From Pseudomonas furukawaii (GTDB taxonomy: Bacteria; Pseudomonadota; Gammaproteobacteria; Pseudomonadales; Pseudomonadaceae), in the NCBI RefSeq assembly GCF_002355475.1, contig NZ_AP014862.1:3720001-3784000 (forward strand): a stretch of DNA of 64,000 nt, written 5' to 3'. The notes under the pieces are model-generated. The model saw only the letters and a list, made by a program, of their open reading frames with translations, searched no databases and had not been told where the DNA came from. Made by a program: the position numbers and the translations under genes. Positions 30,257-38,896 of this stretch are shown in pieces; the stretch's first letter is position 1, and each line of letters starts with the position of its first letter.

Positions 30257-31057
30257 TCACTCCAGCACCTCGACCTCCATGCCCACCTCCAGCACGCCAC
30301 CGGAGCGGTTGATCAGGTTCTGGCCGAAGTACACCTCACCCTCGCGCTCGCGGTAGGTCTTGAGGGTGGTCAGGGGTTCCCGATCGGCGCTGCGCTCGCC
30401 GGTGGCCGGATCGATGGTGGTGAGGATGCAACGGCTGCACCCCTTGGCCACACTGAACTCGATACCGCCGATGCGAATGCGCTTCCAGCCGTCCTCCGCA
30501 TAGGGTTCGCTGCCCTCCACCACCAGGTTCGGACGAAAGCGCAGCATCTCCAGGGAGCGACCGACCCGCCGGCTCAAGTCGTCCAGCGAGGCCTGGCCGA
30601 TCAGCAGCAGCGGAAAACCATCGGCAAACCCCACCTTCTCCTCCGGCAACAGGCTCCCGGGAATGTCGCGGGCCCGATGATCAGGCACATGCACCAGGCG
30701 GCAGGCCTTGCCGAGGAAATCGCTGAGCCACTCCGCCGCCTCATCGCCGGCGTCCGGCACCACCATGGAGGAGCCCCAGACGAACACGCCCCGCAGATTG
30801 GCGTCGGGCTCCGGTAGCGGTACATCGAGGGCGGGCAGGCCCTGGCTGGCCAGGGTCAGGCCGCCGGCCGGGTTCCAGCGGGCCGACAGCTGGGACATGC
30901 GCGAAAAGGCGCGCTGAGTCAGGAAGCGGCCATTCTCGGCATCCACCAGCATCCAGCGACGATCTCCGACCAGGCCCAGACCATCGAGCTCGGCCCGCAG
31001 CAAGGGCTCACCGATGGCGGACTTCATGGGAAAGCGATAAAGGGACGAGAGACGCAT
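30257..31057 (-). CDS. MOSC-domain protein, YcbX-like
   Basis: 266 residues. N-terminal MOSC_N beta-barrel (MRLSSLYRFPMKSAIGEPL, GLVGDRRWMLVD) and a C-terminal MOSC domain with the conserved Cys in KGCSRCILTTIDP, which in related proteins binds the molybdenum cofactor. YcbX-type enzymes reduce N-hydroxylated compounds with a flavin reductase partner; the usual C-terminal ferredoxin domain of E. coli YcbX is absent here, so the partner must be separate. AAGGAAG precedes the ATG. Confidence 0.88.
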   Translation of the reverse strand: MRLSSLYRFPMKSAIGEPLLRAELDGLGLVGDRRWMLVDAENGRFLTQRAFSRMSQLSARWNPAGGLTLASQGLPALDVPLPEPDANLRGVFVWGSSMVVPDAGDEAAEWLSDFLGKACRLVHVPDHRARDIPGSLLPEEKVGFADGFPLLLIGQASLDDLSRRVGRSLEMLRFRPNLVVEGSEPYAEDGWKRIRIGGIEFSVAKGCSRCILTTIDPATGERSADREPLTTLKTYREREGEVYFGQNLINRSGGVLEVGMEVEVLE

Positions 31058-31123
31058 GGCCGGCTTCCTTGGGCGATCTGGGAAAGCCTCCCTTATACGC
31101 AGCTCCGCCCCATCAGCTCAAGA

Positions 31124-32050
31124 TCAGTGGTCCCGCTTGAGGCGGTCCAGCACCACGTCCACCAGCCTGTCCGGCTGGAACTTGGAGAGGAAATTGTCGC
31201 AGCCCACCTTCTTCACCATGGCGTCGTTGAAGCTGCCGGAAAGCGAGGTGTGCATCACCACATAGAGGTCCCGCAGGCGGGGGTCGTTGCGGATCTCGGT
31301 GGTCAGGCGATAGCCATCCATTTCCGGCATCTCCGCATCGGTGAAGATCATCAGCAACTTCTCGCTCATGTCTATGCCACTGTCGGCCCAGGCCTTGAGC
31401 ATCTTCAAGGCCTTGAGGCCGTCGCTGGCCATGTGCATGCGCATGCCGAGCTGGGACAGCGTCTCGCGCAACTGGGTCAGGGCCACGCTGGAATCATCCA
31501 CCAGCAGCACCTCGCGGCCGACCGCCATCTGCAGCAGCGGATTGTCCAGGCGATCCGCGGAGACCCGGGTACTCATGGGGACGATTTCCGCCAGCACCTT
31601 CTCCACGTCGATCACCTCGACGATCTGGTCGTCCACCTTGGTGATGGCGGTCAGATAATGCTGGCGTCCGGCGCCGCCCGGCGGCGGCAGGATGGACTCC
31701 CAGTTGAGGTTGAGGATGCGATCGACGCCGCCGACCAGGAAAGCCTGCACCGAACGGTTGTACTCGGTGACGATGATGGTGCTGCGCTCGTCCGGCACCA
31801 ACGGGCGCATGCCGATGGCCTGGGACAGGTCGATCACCGGCAGGGTCTGCCCGCGCAGGTTGACCACACCGCAGACCACCGGATGCCGCTGGGGAATCAG
31901 CGTCAACTTCGGCATCTGCAGCACTTCCTGGACCTTGAATACATTGATGGCGAAGAGTTGCCGGCCACTCAGCCGGAACATCAGGATTTCCAGGCGGTTT
32001 TCACCCACCAACTGGGTGCGCTGATCGACGGTGTCGAGAATACCGGCCAT
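31124..32050 (-). CDS. cheV: Chemotaxis protein CheV (CheW-REC)
   Basis: 308 residues. An N-terminal CheW domain (EILMFRLSGRQLFAINVFKVQEVLQMP, VVNLRGQTLPVIDLS) is fused to a receiver domain (VLLVDDSS with acidic pocket, IFTDAEMPEMDG with phospho-acceptor Asp, and Lys in FLSKFQPD). CheV couples chemoreceptors to CheA and adapts by phosphorylation. GAGGAC lies upstream. It stands alone here, away from other chemotaxis genes, as is usual for Pseudomonas CheV paralogues. Confidence 0.93.
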   Translation of the reverse strand: MAGILDTVDQRTQLVGENRLEILMFRLSGRQLFAINVFKVQEVLQMPKLTLIPQRHPVVCGVVNLRGQTLPVIDLSQAIGMRPLVPDERSTIIVTEYNRSVQAFLVGGVDRILNLNWESILPPPGGAGRQHYLTAITKVDDQIVEVIDVEKVLAEIVPMSTRVSADRLDNPLLQMAVGREVLLVDDSSVALTQLRETLSQLGMRMHMASDGLKALKMLKAWADSGIDMSEKLLMIFTDAEMPEMDGYRLTTEIRNDPRLRDLYVVMHTSLSGSFNDAMVKKVGCDNFLSKFQPDRLVDVVLDRLKRDH

Positions 32051-32181
32051 GGAACGTCCTCTGCTGCGGTTGCGATGGGCAGGATTGCCTGGTCAGCGTG
32101 TCGGCCTCAGGCGGCGAAACTGAAGTTGTGGCACGGCGCCATCATGCCGTAGCCAATCCGATGACGCCAGCACGTCGCCGG

Positions 32182-33081
32182 TCAGCGGGAACCGATCAGG
32201 GGCGAATCGGAAGGCAGATGCACGGACAGTGCCGCCGCCCGGGCACTGATGCGCAACCGTCGGCTTTCCAGCGGCTCGCCATCCAGGTTGAGGTCCAGTC
32301 CCTCCGGCGCCTCCACCTCCACCCAGGGCAACCGGGCGCTGACCGACACAGTCTCCAGCCCGAGGATGCCGCCGGACAGCAGGGTACCCAGGGTGCCCAC
32401 CACGTCCTGGGGCGCGGGGATGATGCAGAGGTCCAGCAGGCCGTCGTCGGCCAGCGCCTGGGGACAGAGGGGGTGGCCGCCGCCCGCCTGGCGACCGTTG
32501 CCGATGCCGAGGGCGAGAAACTCCCCTTCCCAGGCGAAACCCGGCCCCCGGAAACGCCCGAAGGCCGAATGCACCTCGGCGAAATGCGTGAGTCCGGTGA
32601 GGAAGTAGGCCGCACCACCCAGCACCTTCTTGAGATCTTCAGAGGTGCTGGCGGTGATGCGCGAACCGAATCCGCCAGTGACCATATTGAGGAACAGATG
32701 CCCTTCGGCATCGCCGAGGTCGATGGGGCTGGGCGGCGCATCCAGCAGGGCCAGGGCCGCACCGGGTTCCAGGGGAACGCCGGCGGCCCGGGCGAAGTCA
32801 TTGGCGGTGCCGAGGGGCAGGAGCACCAGGCTGGCATCGGTATTGGCCTTCGCCATCGCCTCGGCCACTTCCTTCAGGGTACCGTCGCCCCCGCCGGCGA
32901 CCAGGGTCCGGTACCCCGCCGCCAAGGCCTCCTTCACCAGGCGCGCCGCATCGCCGCCTTCCCAGGTGACCCGCACCGCCAGCTCCCAACCCGCCGCACG
33001 ACGGGCGTGTACCGCCGCCCTCACCTCTTCGTTGGCCGCCTGCTTGCCATGCAGGATCAACAAGGCCTTGCGCTCACCCAT
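32182..33081 (-). CDS. yegS: Lipid kinase, YegS/DAGK family
   Basis: 299 residues from the ATG at 33081, preceded by GGAGACC; earlier starts in frame lack a site. The diacylglycerol-kinase catalytic signature GGGDGTLKEVAEAM and PLGTANDFARA are present, followed by the beta-sandwich C-terminal domain with FLALGIGNGRQAGGGHPLCPQA. It phosphorylates lipid head groups (phosphatidylglycerol for YegS). Divergent from the pirin gene. Confidence 0.9.
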   Translation of the reverse strand: MGERKALLILHGKQAANEEVRAAVHARRAAGWELAVRVTWEGGDAARLVKEALAAGYRTLVAGGGDGTLKEVAEAMAKANTDASLVLLPLGTANDFARAAGVPLEPGAALALLDAPPSPIDLGDAEGHLFLNMVTGGFGSRITASTSEDLKKVLGGAAYFLTGLTHFAEVHSAFGRFRGPGFAWEGEFLALGIGNGRQAGGGHPLCPQALADDGLLDLCIIPAPQDVVGTLGTLLSGGILGLETVSVSARLPWVEVEAPEGLDLNLDGEPLESRRLRISARAAALSVHLPSDSPLIGSR

Positions 33082-33162
33082 GATGGTCTCCGTCGTACTC
33101 GATCGCGGCAGTATAGGACCACGCCCGTGGCAGGCGGAACGAAGGGCGTGACGCCCAAACAC

Positions 33163-33177
33163 ATCTATAAAATAGAT
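33163..33177. repeat. Perfect inverted repeat ATCTAT-AAA-ATAGAT
   Basis: ATCTATAAAATAGAT lies in a strikingly AT-rich 60-base stretch between the divergent lipid-kinase and pirin genes, 103 bases before the pirin ATG. It is a plausible operator, possibly for a LysR- or TetR-type regulator, or part of the promoter. Confidence 0.5.
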
Positions 33178-33279
33178 TATTTTAAGGTAAAAAATGCTCT
33201 TTTTTATCTATCAATCCTATTCGATCATGCCGCCATTCCTCCCGGAGAACTCCCTCCGCGAGCAGACAGGAGACCCGAC

Positions 33280-33978
33280 ATGATCGACGTACGCCCCTTC
33301 GCTGAACTGGGTGGTGCCCACCACGGCTGGCTCAATGCCCGCCACCATTTTTCCTTCGCCAGCTACTACGACAGCCAGCGGATGAACTGGGGCCAGCTGC
33401 GGGTCTGGAACGACGACGAGATCGCCCCCCATTCCGGCTTCCCGCCGCACCCTCACCAGGACATGGAGATCATCACCTATGTCCGTGAAGGCGCCATCAC
33501 CCACCAGGACAACCTGGGCAACAAGGGCCGCACCGTGGCCGGCGACGTCCAGGTCATGAGCGCGGGAACCGGTATCGCCCACAGCGAGTACAACCTGGAG
33601 AACGAAACCACCAGGATCTTCCAGATCTGGATACTGCCCACCGCCCATGGCTCGGCGCCGTCCTGGGGCACCCGTCCGTTTCCGAAGGGCGAGCGCTCCG
33701 GCAGCTTCGTGACCCTGGCCAGCGGCATCGATGAAGGCAGCGACGCCCTGCCCATCCGCGCCGATGCCAGGCTCGCAGCCGCCACGCTCCAGGCCGGCCA
33801 GAGCGCCGAATACCGCCTGGAGCCGGGCCGCAAGGCCTACATCGTCGCCGCCAAGGGACGCTACGAGGTGAATGGCGTCGCCGCCGAAGCCCGTGACGGC
33901 GTTGCAGTGCGGGACGAAGAGGTGCTGCGCTTCACCGCGAGCGAGGACAGCGAGATCGTCCTGGTGGACGTGGCCTGA
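33280..33978 (+). CDS. Pirin-family protein (cupin)
   Basis: 232 residues from the ATG at 33280, preceded by CAGGAGA. The metal-binding cupin signature is seen in FPPHPHQDMEIITYV (two His and Glu), and HSEYN contributes another ligand. The N-terminal HHFSFASYYD and RIFQIWILP are hallmarks of pirins of the YhaK/quercetinase type. Such proteins bind Fe/Ni/Zn and may oxygenate quercetin or act as redox sensors. Upstream reading in the same frame from 32098 is a shadow of the lipid-kinase gene and not part of it. Confidence 0.92.
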   Translation: MIDVRPFAELGGAHHGWLNARHHFSFASYYDSQRMNWGQLRVWNDDEIAPHSGFPPHPHQDMEIITYVREGAITHQDNLGNKGRTVAGDVQVMSAGTGIAHSEYNLENETTRIFQIWILPTAHGSAPSWGTRPFPKGERSGSFVTLASGIDEGSDALPIRADARLAAATLQAGQSAEYRLEPGRKAYIVAAKGRYEVNGVAAEARDGVAVRDEEVLRFTASEDSEIVLVDVA

Positions 33979-34030
33979 TCATTCGCAAAGCCTGGAACGA
34001 CGGGAGGCGCCCAGCGCTTCCCCGTCGCCC

Positions 34031-35590
34031 TCAGGCCGGATAGCCAGTGATCTCGCGAATCTTCCGGTACAACGGACGCAACTGCCGGTACATGCCCAGG
34101 TAAACCTCCCGGTACAGCCGCTCATAGGTCCTCCGCGCCTGGGGATCAGGCTCGAACACCCGGCCGACCCGGGTCATGGCGCCTATCGCCGTGGTGAAAT
34201 CCGGATGCAGCCCCAGCCCCACTGCGCAATCGATGGCCGCGCCCAGTCCCGACGTCTCGTAGACATGGGGCCGCTCCGCCGGCAGGCCGAAGATATCGGC
34301 GGTCAGTTGCATCGCCGCATCGCTCTGGGAACCGCCCCCTGACACCCGCAAGCGGGTGATGGCGGTACCCGAACGCCGCTCGATCTGTTCCTTGCCCTGG
34401 CGCAGCGCATAGGCCAGCCCTTCGAGGATGGCGCGGTAAAGGTGCGCGCGGGTGTGCACGTCGCCGAATCCGATGATGGAACCCTTGGCTTCCAGGCCCG
34501 GCTCGCGGATACCGGGTGACCAGTAGGGCTGCAGCATCAGCCCCATGGAGCCCGGCGGCACGCTGTTGACCAACTCGTCGAACAGGGCCTCCGGCTCGAC
34601 GCCCAGTTCCTGGGCCCGCTGCATTTCCCGCAGGCCGAACTCCTGCTTGAACCAGCTCACCATCCAGAAGCCCCGGTAGATCATCACCTCGGTGTTGAAG
34701 TGATCGGGAATCGCCGCCGGATAAGGCGGAATCAGCGGGATGGTCTCCAGGTACTGGCGCCGGGTGGTGTTGATGGTCGCCGTGGTGCCGTAGGACAGGC
34801 AGGCCACGCTGGGCTCCACGCCCCCCGCGCCGAGCACCTCGCAGGCCTTGTCCGCGCCCGCAGCGATCAGTGGCAGCCCCTCGGGAATGCCCGTGTGGCG
34901 GCTGGCTTCTGCCGTGATCCGCCCCAGTTCCGCGCCCGGTTTGTACAGCTCCGGCAACTGCTGCGGCCGGACCGGCATGGCCTGCCACTTCCAGTCGCGG
35001 GGCGCGGCCCAGCGCAGACCTTTGTAGTCGAACGGCAGGTAGGCCACCTGGCAGGCCACCGAATCCACGAAGCGGCCGCAGAGCCGATGACTGAGAAACC
35101 CCGAGAGCAGCAGCACCTTGTGGGTCCTGGCCCAGAGTTCCGGCTGGTGCTGTGCGACCCAGTTCACCTCGGCCTGGGCGCGGAAGTGATCCACCGTGGG
35201 CTCCAGCCGCGCCACCCGGAACAGCCATCCCCAGGGTCCCTTGATCCGCCCCCGTACCTCGGCCTGGCGCTGATCCAGCCAGAGGATCGCCGGACGTAGC
35301 GGCTGGCCCTGCTCGTCCACGTTGATCAGGGTGCCGCGCTGGGTGGTGAGGGACACGCCGCGAACCTGCCGGCGGTCGATATCCACCGAGGCCCAGAGCC
35401 GGCGACAGGCTTCCCCCAGGCTCGCCCAGTAATACTCCGGGTCCTGCTCGGCCCAGCCGGGCTGCTTCGAGTAATAGGCCTCCAGCGGCACCTTGCCCTT
35501 GCCCACCAGGTTGCCGTCCAGGTCGAAAAGCAGCGCCCGTACGCTCTGGGTGCCGTTGTCGATGGCCAGCAGGTAGCTCTTCTCGCTCAC
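34031..35590 (-). CDS. FGGY-family carbohydrate kinase
   Basis: 519 residues from the GTG at 35590, preceded by AAGGAT. The start overlaps the previous stop in GTGA, so it is translationally coupled. The N-terminal ATPase fold (YLLAIDNGTQSVRALLFD, SLTTQRGTLINVD) and the C-terminal GGGSQSDAAMQLTADIFGLP identify a FGGY kinase. The substrate is not given by sequence; the position downstream of AGPS-like and GlpD-like genes suggests glycerol, a related polyol or a ketose. It matches P. aeruginosa PA3024 by position. Confidence 0.88.
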   Translation of the reverse strand: MSEKSYLLAIDNGTQSVRALLFDLDGNLVGKGKVPLEAYYSKQPGWAEQDPEYYWASLGEACRRLWASVDIDRRQVRGVSLTTQRGTLINVDEQGQPLRPAILWLDQRQAEVRGRIKGPWGWLFRVARLEPTVDHFRAQAEVNWVAQHQPELWARTHKVLLLSGFLSHRLCGRFVDSVACQVAYLPFDYKGLRWAAPRDWKWQAMPVRPQQLPELYKPGAELGRITAEASRHTGIPEGLPLIAAGADKACEVLGAGGVEPSVACLSYGTTATINTTRRQYLETIPLIPPYPAAIPDHFNTEVMIYRGFWMVSWFKQEFGLREMQRAQELGVEPEALFDELVNSVPPGSMGLMLQPYWSPGIREPGLEAKGSIIGFGDVHTRAHLYRAILEGLAYALRQGKEQIERRSGTAITRLRVSGGGSQSDAAMQLTADIFGLPAERPHVYETSGLGAAIDCAVGLGLHPDFTTAIGAMTRVGRVFEPDPQARRTYERLYREVYLGMYRQLRPLYRKIREITGYPA

Positions 35591-37173
35591 GATGCATCCT
35601 TGTCCGGCAGGCTGTAGCAACGCCGCCAGAGAGTCAGGTAGTGATCTTCCTCATCCGCCCAGCGGGCGTCGTCCCACCCCAGCAGGGGCTGGCAGAGGGC
35701 ACGGATACGCGGCAACTCGACACGGCCGCCTTCAGCCAGGAGCAGGCCGATACGGGTGCGCCGCAGCAACAGGTCGTCCAGGTGCAGCACCAGTTCGCCC
35801 TGGGCCGCCCAGGCCAGCTCGGCCCAGAGGGTATCGGTGGCGCCGACCCGCTCAGCGCCCAGGGCGGCGACCCAGGGCACCAGCGAGGGCAAGGCGCGAC
35901 CCAGGCGCCCCGCCAGGCGCAGGCCTTGTGCCGGCGACAAGGTCGGCAGCTTCACCGTCGGAGTCGGCGCGAACACCGGACCTGACGCCTCCGTCCAGCG
36001 ACGCCCGACGAACCCGGTGCAGGCCCGCAGCACCTCCAGGGCCAGCAGCCGGAAGGTGGTCAGCTTGCCCCCCGCCAGGGTCACGCAACCGGGTTCCACC
36101 CAGAGCGCGTGCTCGCGCTTCTCATCGGAGGGCTTGAGCCGCGCGTCGCCCTCGCTCACCACCGGCCGCACGCCGGCCCAGGTGGAGAGCACATCCGCCC
36201 GACCGATCCGGGCTGCGGGGAACTCCTGCGCGCAGGCCGCCAGGAGGTAATCCACCTCCGCCGAGCTGATTTGCGCGTCCTCATCCAGCGGCCCCTCGTG
36301 GTCCAGGTCGGTGGTGCCGACCACGGTGGCGCCCTCCCAGGGGAAGACGAACACCGGCCGGCCATCCGCCGGGTGCATGAAGCTGATGGCATGGGCCAGT
36401 GGCAGGCGCCAGCCCGGCAACAGCAGGTGACTGCCCCGCAGCGGGCGGACGTGGGCCCTGCCCTCCGGACGGCGCAGGCGGTCAGCCCAGGCACCGGTGG
36501 CCAGGGCCACGGCACGGGCGCGAAATCGGAAGCGCCGGCCACTTTCCGCATCCTCGGCCTCCAGGCCTGTCACCCGCGCACCTTCCCGCTGGAGGCCCAG
36601 CACCCGCATGCCGTTGAGCGCCTCGCCACCCTCGGCGCGCGCCTCCCCGAGCACCCGCATGACGAGCCGCGCGTCGTCGGTGACCGCGTCGAAGAAGCGT
36701 GTCCCCCCCTCCAGTCCGGACTCGTCCAACCCCGGCACCAGGAAGTGCAGCTCTTGCAGGGGGTAGAACAGGTGGTTGCGCTTTCCCGCCAGCGCGTCGT
36801 AGACCGCCAGCAGGCCGCCGAACACCCGCGGCCCGGGAAAGCCACCCCGGTGCGGCATGACGAAACTCAGGGGGTCCACCAGGCCCGGCGCCTCCGCCAG
36901 CAGGCGCTGACGCTCCCGCACCGAGGCCCGGGTCAGGCCGAACTGGCCCTTGGCGATGTAACGCAGCCCGCCGTGGACCATCTTCGACGAGCGACTGGAA
37001 GTGCCCCAGGCGAAGTCCCGCTGCTCCAGCAGCAGGCAACTCCAGCCCCGACGCGCCGCCTCCCGCAGGATGCCGGCGCCGCAGATGCCACCGCCCACCA
37101 CGATCAGGTCCCAGTCGCGGTTCGCCAGCGTCGGCAGCGCTTCGGCGCGCCAGCGGGCATTCCAGTCGGCCAT
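35587..37173 (-). CDS. FAD-dependent glycerol-3-phosphate dehydrogenase/oxidase, GlpD-like
   Basis: 528 residues. N-terminal FAD-binding DLIVVGGGICGAGILREAARRGWSCLLLEQ and SSRSSKMVHGGLRYI typical of GlpD; later PWEGATVVGTTDLDHEG and GGKLTTFR as in the DAO family. GlpD oxidises sn-glycerol-3-phosphate to DHAP at the inner membrane face and passes electrons to quinone. Three bases separate it from the AGPS-like gene and four bases overlap the kinase, so all three form one operon. Confidence 0.9.
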   Translation of the reverse strand: MADWNARWRAEALPTLANRDWDLIVVGGGICGAGILREAARRGWSCLLLEQRDFAWGTSSRSSKMVHGGLRYIAKGQFGLTRASVRERQRLLAEAPGLVDPLSFVMPHRGGFPGPRVFGGLLAVYDALAGKRNHLFYPLQELHFLVPGLDESGLEGGTRFFDAVTDDARLVMRVLGEARAEGGEALNGMRVLGLQREGARVTGLEAEDAESGRRFRFRARAVALATGAWADRLRRPEGRAHVRPLRGSHLLLPGWRLPLAHAISFMHPADGRPVFVFPWEGATVVGTTDLDHEGPLDEDAQISSAEVDYLLAACAQEFPAARIGRADVLSTWAGVRPVVSEGDARLKPSDEKREHALWVEPGCVTLAGGKLTTFRLLALEVLRACTGFVGRRWTEASGPVFAPTPTVKLPTLSPAQGLRLAGRLGRALPSLVPWVAALGAERVGATDTLWAELAWAAQGELVLHLDDLLLRRTRIGLLLAEGGRVELPRIRALCQPLLGWDDARWADEEDHYLTLWRRCYSLPDKDAS

Positions 37174-37176
37174 GGT

Positions 37177-38772
37177 TCAGTCCTCGAGCAGCACGCCGGG
37201 CACCAGGCGCCCGTCGGGATCGAAATGCCGTGCCAGGGTGCGCAAGGTGGCCATGCCGAGGGGACCTTTCTCCACCGGCAGCCAGGGCGCGTGGTCGCGG
37301 CCGACGCCGTGCTGGTGACTGATGGTGCCGCGGTTGTGGGCGATGACCTCGCTGGCGGCGGTCTTGAGCGTGCGCCAACGAGCCAGGGCCTCGGCGTAAC
37401 TGCCGCCGGGCCGATAGACATAGGTGGTGTAGAGGCTCGACCCCTCGCCGTAGACGTGAGACAGGTGGGTGAACACATGGACCCGCTCGCCTTGCGCGGC
37501 CAGGCCATCACGCAGGCTGGCCTCCACCTTGTCCAGCAGATGGCCGACGTTGGCCCAGTCGGTGGCGGTTTCCAGGGTGTCCACCACGTAGCCGGCCTCC
37601 CACAAGGCGTGACGCAGGTACGGGAAGCGGAAGCGGTTCTCTGCCCATTTGCGCCCCAGCAGGGTACCGGTGAAGACGCCGCCGAACCCCTTCAGCAGGC
37701 GTCTGGCCTGTTTCAGCGAGGCGGCATTCAGCGCGGGGCTGCCGGTGACGCCGAAGGTCAGCATGCACTTGCCGGCGCCCGCCCCGCGCAGGGCCAGGTA
37801 CTTCTCCAGCAGGGCGATCTGCCCCGGATGACCGGCGAGGGCCAGTTGGGTCTCGGTCTCGATGGCATTGGACAGCCGCAACATCGACAGCGGCAGCCGC
37901 GCCTGGACGAGGCTGCGGATACCCTGCAGCGCCTGTGCCCAATTGGGCAGGAAGACCGCATAGAAAGCCTCCTGTCGCGCCAGCGGCGTGACCCGCACGC
38001 GCACCTCGGAGATCACCCCGAAGCGCCCTTCGGAGCCCAGCACCAGCTCCCGCAGGTCCGGCCCCGCCGCCGACGCCGGGAAGGTCGGCAGCGCCATGGG
38101 CCCGGCGAAGGTCTCCAGGGTGCCACCGGCGAACAATTGCTCGATGCGCCCGTAGCGCAGGGACTGCTGGCCACTGGAGCGACTGGCGACCCAGCCGCCC
38201 AGGGTGGACAGCTCCCAGGATTGCGGGAAATGCCCCAGGGTGTAGCCCCGCGCCCGCAACTGGCTTTCCACCTGCGGGCCGTTGGCACCCGGACCGAACA
38301 CGGCGACCTGGCTTTCCTCGTCCAGCTCCAGCAGCCGGTTCATGCGCTCCAGGGACAGGGTCAGCACCGGCCGCCCGCTCGCCTGGGGATTGATATGGCC
38401 CGCCACCGAGGTGCCGCCGCCGTAGGGAATCAGCACCCAGTCGCGCTCGGCGGCCAGGGCCATCAGCTGGCGGACCTCTTCCTGGGTTTCCGGAAAGGCC
38501 ACGCCATCCGGGAACTGGCCGAACTCGCCCTCGCGCATGGCCAGCCAATCCGGCAGGCTCTGGCCCCGGGCGTGGCGCACGCGGGTCTCGGCATCCAGGC
38601 TGATCAGCGGATGGGGCGCCAGGCGCGAGGCCGGAACCCGCGCCAGCACCTGTTCCAGGCCGGCATCGGCCAGCGCCTGCCCGGCGCCGATGCGCTCGGC
38701 GAGAAATCTCGCGCCATTGGCGGGCAACTCCACCACAGTCGATTCATCGCCCCAGCCGTTCCAGCGTCGCAT
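37177..38772 (-). CDS. FAD-binding oxidase, alkyl-DHAP-synthase-like
   Basis: 531 residues, VAO/PCMH flavoprotein. FAD-binding part (VLIPYGGGTSVAGHINP, GPGANGPQVESQL, TLGGWVASRSSGQQSLRYG) and C-terminal YTTYVYRPGG...SHQHGVGRDHAPWL. Eukaryotic AGPS uses HHH here (SHHHGVG); this protein has SHQHGVG. Bacterial members are annotated as FAD-linked oxidases; ether-lipid synthesis is not established. It heads an operon with GlpD-like and kinase genes; AAGGAG precedes the ATG. P. aeruginosa PA3026 by position. Confidence 0.87.
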   Translation of the reverse strand: MRRWNGWGDESTVVELPANGARFLAERIGAGQALADAGLEQVLARVPASRLAPHPLISLDAETRVRHARGQSLPDWLAMREGEFGQFPDGVAFPETQEEVRQLMALAAERDWVLIPYGGGTSVAGHINPQASGRPVLTLSLERMNRLLELDEESQVAVFGPGANGPQVESQLRARGYTLGHFPQSWELSTLGGWVASRSSGQQSLRYGRIEQLFAGGTLETFAGPMALPTFPASAAGPDLRELVLGSEGRFGVISEVRVRVTPLARQEAFYAVFLPNWAQALQGIRSLVQARLPLSMLRLSNAIETETQLALAGHPGQIALLEKYLALRGAGAGKCMLTFGVTGSPALNAASLKQARRLLKGFGGVFTGTLLGRKWAENRFRFPYLRHALWEAGYVVDTLETATDWANVGHLLDKVEASLRDGLAAQGERVHVFTHLSHVYGEGSSLYTTYVYRPGGSYAEALARWRTLKTAASEVIAHNRGTISHQHGVGRDHAPWLPVEKGPLGMATLRTLARHFDPDGRLVPGVLLED

Positions 38773-38896
38773 GCCGATCTCCTTGTACGGGTTATTTCGA
38801 AGGCCTCTGCTGGCTGCCTATACTAGCCAGCCGCTTCCGGGCGTCACTGTCGGATCGGGACAGCGGCCCTCGCCAATCAGGACATGACAAGCAACC

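Noticed and set aside
36109-38826. 905-codon plus-strand frame opposite GlpD/AGPS-like genes
   Set aside because: Antisense shadow spanning two clear genes.
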